DNA from: Membranipora membranacea
Taxonomy: Eukaryota > Bryozoa > Gymnolaemata > Cheilostomatida > Membraniporidae
Assembly: GCA_914767715.1 (NCBI GenBank)
Contig: OU612073.1
Coordinates: forward strand, 10,852,001-10,912,000
Length of the DNA: 60,000 nucleotides
Reading direction: 5' to 3'
A program made the translations under genes and the position numbers. Of this stretch, positions 55,800 to 60,000 are shown piece by piece (position 1 is the first letter of the stretch; each line of letters starts with the position of its first letter). The notes under the pieces are model-generated. The model made no database searches, was not told the origin of the DNA, and saw nothing but the letters and a program-made list of their open reading frames with translations.

Positions 55800-56030
55800 A
55801 AAGGTTGATAGACAAGGAATGTGTTCAGAGCATAATGGTAATAGATTTGGAATCCCAATGGCTCATTACATATACCCTCCAACTTCTATCACTCTGCTGC
55901 AATCAAGTGTTGAGATATAGGCAACAATATCCGATGGTTGTAAAAACAAAATGTTAGGGGATATCTCCTAAGCTGTGACATCGATGGAGGGAATTCCCTA
56001 CAGGTCACATGACATATTGCATTGATAAGC
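55800..56030. other. Unit-2-specific 230-bp segment replacing 3.3 kb of unit 1
   Basis: Between AGCTTTAAAG (55795) and CAAGTCACTACC (56034) unit 2 has 230 bp. Unit 1 has about 3.3 kb (21510-24835) including a hAT-like element. No gene. Confidence 0.5.
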
Positions 56031-56249
56031 ACTACAAGTCACTACCTCTCAGTTTGTGAACCACATCAAACCTTAGATATCATCAAAATTGAATGAAGAA
56101 ACTTTATGACTTGCACAGTGAAGGGACGGCTCTAAGCAGCTGAGCCACCTCCTACTCTAACCAATTGCTCTAACAGAGTAACTCACAACTGTAATTCAAC
56201 TAACAGACAAAAAAATATAGCGTGGCTTGAACTCTTTTGGTTACATATT

Positions 56250-56465
56250 TTGGCATTATGGCAATAGCATTTTTTTGGATATGGTATGTTGTCCCAAATG
56301 GTATTATGTCCAATCTGGCATTATATTCACTGGTATTTTGACACAACTGGTGTTTTGTACAACTGGTATTTTGGCATTGGTATAGTGTGCAGTGGTGTTA
56401 TCACCTATGGTATTATGGCCATGGCATTATGGCTATGTCATTATGTCACTGGCATTTTGTCCCAA
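56250..56465. repeat. ATGGTATTATGG-type minisatellite, uninterrupted unit-2 copy
   Basis: Paralogue of 25065-25216 plus 25710-25800. It contains the single ACCTATGG (56403-56410) that is the empty site of the unit-1 hAT MITE. Confidence 0.65.
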
Positions 56466-58855
56466 GTAAGAAGTCTTAGAGAGGAAGTTTTTGTGGTCAA
56501 TCTGTCAAATGAAATAATATATGCTTTTATTGAACTAAGGTTAAGAAGGAGAGCAGTTTTGTTCCTGGGTTTCTCAATGGAGAGAGGTGGACAAGAATTC
56601 CAAAATTTCGCTTCAGGTTCTGAAAAATTAGTCTGGAAATGTGTCATTTCCCCTCTCTGCTTAGATGTTTTTGTATTGAAACAAAACAAGGCTGTTATAG
56701 TATTGAAAGTATGTTACGTAATTCTTGGGATATAGACCCATCACAATTGGGAACTCTGAGCATGACTGTACATAGTAAAACCTCTATTTACCACATAGAG
56801 TTATTATATACTCTAGAGTGGACAATGTGTACAAATATAGCATCAGTTTTTGTCCTACTTAATTGAACAAGTGATCGGAGGTGTAAAAGTTTGCAGCTTG
56901 CCTCATTTTCAGTCACAGCTTACATAATGTCAAGATTCAGATTTGCTCTCCAGATAACATTACTTTATTGAGGGTATTATTATAAGCTTTTTTGTTTCTT
57001 ATGTCAAAGAAGATCAATTAAGATTGGTGCTAAAATCAGATGTGGTGTTACTGTCAGTCCTCATTGCTCATAAGATCACTTTCTGGTTGCCTCTCTTATA
57101 TTTTCATAGCATCAATCCATTTCTGACAGAGAATCACAGCTGTATGAAATGCTAACTCTGGTCATTTCAAAGGATTGAACACTAATACACTAATCCCCCT
57201 TCCCTCAAAACTATGCAAACAAATACACATATATACGTCAACTGCCAGCGCCTTTACTGGAGTATACACAAATGCACATTATGTATGATGCTGAAGTTGC
57301 CATCTCAACTAATTTACGAACACAAACCAACAACCATAGTCATAATAATCATACCAGAAAATTGTATCAAACATCCACAACAACCGCTCTAAAGCAAATG
57401 GTCCCTTATTTCAAGTATGGTGGGAAATCAGAAATATCCGTCCACTTAAAATGTCACATTAGTGAGTGTTTGTTCTGAAAAATCTGGAGTCAGTCTGGAT
57501 AGGTATGTATGTGAGTTTTCCATTCAAAGATTTACTTGACACTCAGCGACTTATCAAAAAAGTTTGTTACAAAATACCTTCATTTATATGCTTTCAAAAC
57601 CTGCTGTGTATGGTTGAATGGTTTTGCGAATTCAAAAACTAGAGGACACCACCGGGGAGGAAATTTAGAGCTTTAAATGACATAGCCAAATCTAAACGCC
57701 GAATCTGTCAGAACCGTATGTAAATTGCTTCTGCAAATGGCGGAACTTAGCGGCCGACTTTTAACCTCCAGTCAGCTTTTCCACAAGCTATGTGTACACC
57801 TTATACTGAACAAATATCATTAGCTCACTTGATGGATAACATATGAGTAAAAGAGACAGAATCCAACTTGTGGTTGAGAGAAACGTGGAAAAAAACAAGC
57901 TAGATTGGTAATTTTTCTTCATCACAATGATGTGTTTGCGGTTGGGGTTTTGGCTTATTTTCATGGGAAAACATAGAAAAATTTTCCAATGGCTGCACGT
58001 GAAAATACCTACAAGTGTTCAACATGGTGTGACATGAAAAATTTTCCAAAAAAATGGCTATTAGCGCTCTAAAACATAAATTTTCATGCTCAATTCCTAT
58101 ATTCTCAATGATAACTTTTATGATACAGGCACTAGCCATGCACAACCAGATTGCGTCGCCTCCTGAATTTCGCAATAAAAAGTAGGACGTTTTGAGCACT
58201 GCATTGTCCACTCTAGAGTATATAATAACACTATGATTTACCACAACGATGTAAAATTTCATGATTATTATGCCAGAGAAATAGAAGAAGAAGCTTATAC
58301 CATTTGTACATGGGTATGACGAAAGCTTTTAAAAGTGAAAGTTAAGTTACCCACTCTTCCTTTCCTCGTCCTCCACCATTTATGATTTGTTTGGCAGAAA
58401 TTTTGACAGATGTTTGGTTCATTGTACTGACTATTCTAAGCTTTTACAGCGATATACTAAGTAAAGCGCTCATTAGGGATTCAAATAGACTTAATATACT
58501 TAGTAGCATTATGTTTATTGGGAAACATAACCATTCTGGTTAGGAGTTATCACATCATGCACCGAGAGGACATAACTAATCATAGATAGAATCTATCAAG
58601 CCTCGAGATACTCATTTCCCTGCTCAAATGCTAACTTATGGCTAACAACACCACAAGAGAGGGATGACATAGAGATAATAGAACAAAGATTTGAATGCAT
58701 CAAATATATTTTACAATATTAAAATTGTACAGTAAAAAGGGAAAACAAACTTGACATTAAAAATATAACAGAAAACAGTAAACAATACAGCCTAAGTAAC
58801 GAATCAGACCAGGGAGGGTGGGACACCCACTCTCTCTGATCAGACAGTTAATCCA
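56465..58855. repeat. Shared 3'-flank block, copy 4 (downstream of NG-T3), split by a hAT element
   Basis: Same landmarks as 25815-26800: TTAGAGAGGAAGTTTTTGTG (56475) and AAGCCTCGAGATACTCATTT (near 58598). The 1442-bp insertion lies at 56794-58235. No gene. Confidence 0.65.
56794..58235. mobile_element. Non-autonomous hAT-like transposon, 1442 bp, with empty site in unit 1
   Basis: Terminal inverted repeats of 34 bp begin CATAGAGTTATTATATACTC (left) and CATAGTGTTATTATATACTC (right, inward) and differ at one position. ATTTACCA is duplicated on both sides (56786-56793 and 58236-58243) and is single at 26184-26191 in unit 1. An 8-bp duplication with a CA terminus fits hAT. Two open stretches inside (57272-57478 and 57900-58262) resemble nothing I know, so no transposase is claimed. 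Confidence 0.9.
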
Positions 58856-58859
58856 AGAC

Positions 58860-59581
58860 TTAATAACCAGTGTTAGATTTTTTATTGCTATTTCCAAATC
58901 CAAATTTCTTTATAAAGCTTGATCGTGAAAGCTTTGTTATGTCTAGGCCTCGTCTAATAGCTTCTGCTTTCCAATCCCAAGGTCTGCATATTCTGCCATC
59001 CTTTCCAGAGCGATTACCACCCTGTTTACTGCTGTTATTACTACCACGATTACTGCCAACTATTCCGCCTCGCTGACTACCATTAGGGGAAACAGGTGTC
59101 CGGTCTTCTGTAACAGCAATTCGTTGCCTTAATGTTGTTGTTGTTGTTGCTGTTGTTGTTGTTGTTGTAGTAGTTGCAGGGTTGTCATTTCCATTCAAGT
59201 TGCCGTTGAACCCGCCTACATTTCTGTTGCCATTATTAGATCCACCATTCCCAGTACCATTAACTCCGCCCCTGTTAACGTTCCCATTATTAACTCCTGT
59301 ATTCCCATTCCCATTGATCTGACCTACAATGATAGATGACTATAAATAGTCAATGCCAAATGATTTCAGTTATCATTTTCTTTACCCTTTTTCAATGCAA
59401 AACCAGTAAGTCCGAAAATGCAAATAAACCACGTAAATTAATTCAAAAACAAAATTTTATTTTTATGATGTTGATGTATTTAAATGTGAAAATGAATTTC
59501 AAAATATCTACCGCTAACACCACAGCATTGAGTACAGAGACCTATGACGACAGCAATAGATAGAATAGACATCGACATCAT
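58860..59581 (-). CDS. NG-T3: secreted Asn/Gly-rich peptide with Thr linker and basic C-terminal domain
   Basis: The leader exon is 59581-59512 and the mature exon 59323-58860, with a 188-bp intron (donor GCG|GTAGAT, acceptor TTGTAG|GTCAG). The product is 177 aa. The leader is identical to that of NG-2. Relative to NG-T1 it lacks a GGPPS-type segment before the linker and has a shorter Thr tract broken by Ala, both in frame. The basic C-terminal domain is kept (RPWDWKAEAIRRGLDITK) with conservative changes such as RKFG to KKFG, and there is one extra Cys (RICRP). Its first exon begins beyond 59971 and its TATA box lies outside the window. Intact; function unknown. Confidence 0.85.
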
Positions 59582-59970
59582 GTTGGTAACCCTGTAATAA
59601 TTCAAATAGGTTATTATATTCAGATTAATGATATATCTTCCCTCGGTGTTAATTTATCACTCGGTTGAACACAAAAACATTTTGCAGGCGATCCAAAATG
59701 GTAGACATGGTAACACACGTGACTGGGTCACGTAGCACTGTCTGGAGTAGTGATGTACTCCAAATGATTAAGAGTCTCTATGTCCCTAAATCCAGCTCCT
59801 ACATCATTTTCCATTCAAAAAGATACACTATTTCTCAGAGGATATTTAGATTAATGATAAATTTAGTACAATCTAAAGAATCTTTACATTACACTGCAGT
59901 ATTGCTGATTCTGGATAATTTCACATAATATAGTTATGTGAAACTGATAACATAAAAAAAGTTAGCTTAC

Positions 59971-60000
59971 CTTTGAAGTCAAGTTTATCCGACAAACAAA
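59971..60000 (-). promoter_or_regulatory. Partial non-coding first exon of NG-T3
   Basis: Donor AAG|GTAAGC at 59971/59970 matches the NG-T1 and NG-2 first exons. The window ends before the TATA box. Confidence 0.6.

Overview
The window is nuclear DNA from an AT-rich animal genome. Genes are split by GT/AG introns and have TATA-box promoters. The repeats include a tRNA-headed SINE, a repeat headed by the 5' end of U2 snRNA, hAT-like elements and a LINE tail. A marine invertebrate (echinoderm, tunicate or mollusc grade) would fit, but I cannot name the species. There is no prokaryotic signal such as operons or Shine-Dalgarno sites.

Two gene families make up nearly all recognisable coding sequence. 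The first is a family of short secreted peptides rich in Asn and Gly, called NG peptides here. Each has a non-coding 5' exon with a TATA box (found for all but the Cys-type gene), a leader exon encoding a signal peptide, and one mature exon. I see three types: NG-T/NG-2 (1929-2359 +, 26806-27558 -, 58860-59581 -), NG-3 (5544-6486 -, 31418-32336 -) and a Cys-containing type (28995-29860 +, plus an orphan exon at 330-535 -). The second family is FAD-dependent L-amino-acid-oxidase/flavin amine oxidase-like enzymes, all on the minus strand: A (8405-11401, pseudogene), B (13838-16310, intact, 513 aa), C (34263-37725, pseudogene) and D (41129-43730, intact, 517 aa).

Layout. The window holds about two copies of a tandem segmental duplication with a period of roughly 26-32 kb. 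Each unit reads NG-Cys, NG-3, oxidase pseudogene, oxidase gene, repeat-rich spacer, NG-T. Unit 1 starts with an inversion (1 to about 2345 is the reverse complement of about 27140-30200). One breakpoint falls inside an NG mature exon and gives NG-2 a new stop and C-terminus. Unit 2 runs from about 28000 to 58000, and a third NG-T copy runs off the right edge. The spacers (16.7-25.8 kb and 44-56.5 kb) are paralogous, but carry different mobile-element insertions. For several of these, the other copy preserves the empty target site.

How it may work together (inference). Oxidases of this class deaminate L-amino acids and release H2O2, and some animal members are antibacterial. Co-amplification with a fast-changing family of secreted NG peptides suggests an effector or defence cluster, or a mucus/adhesive system. 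The peptides match no family I know. Their mature sequence, conserved leader, shared promoter module and frame-preserving indels make this peptide-plus-oxidase cluster the best candidate here for an undescribed system.
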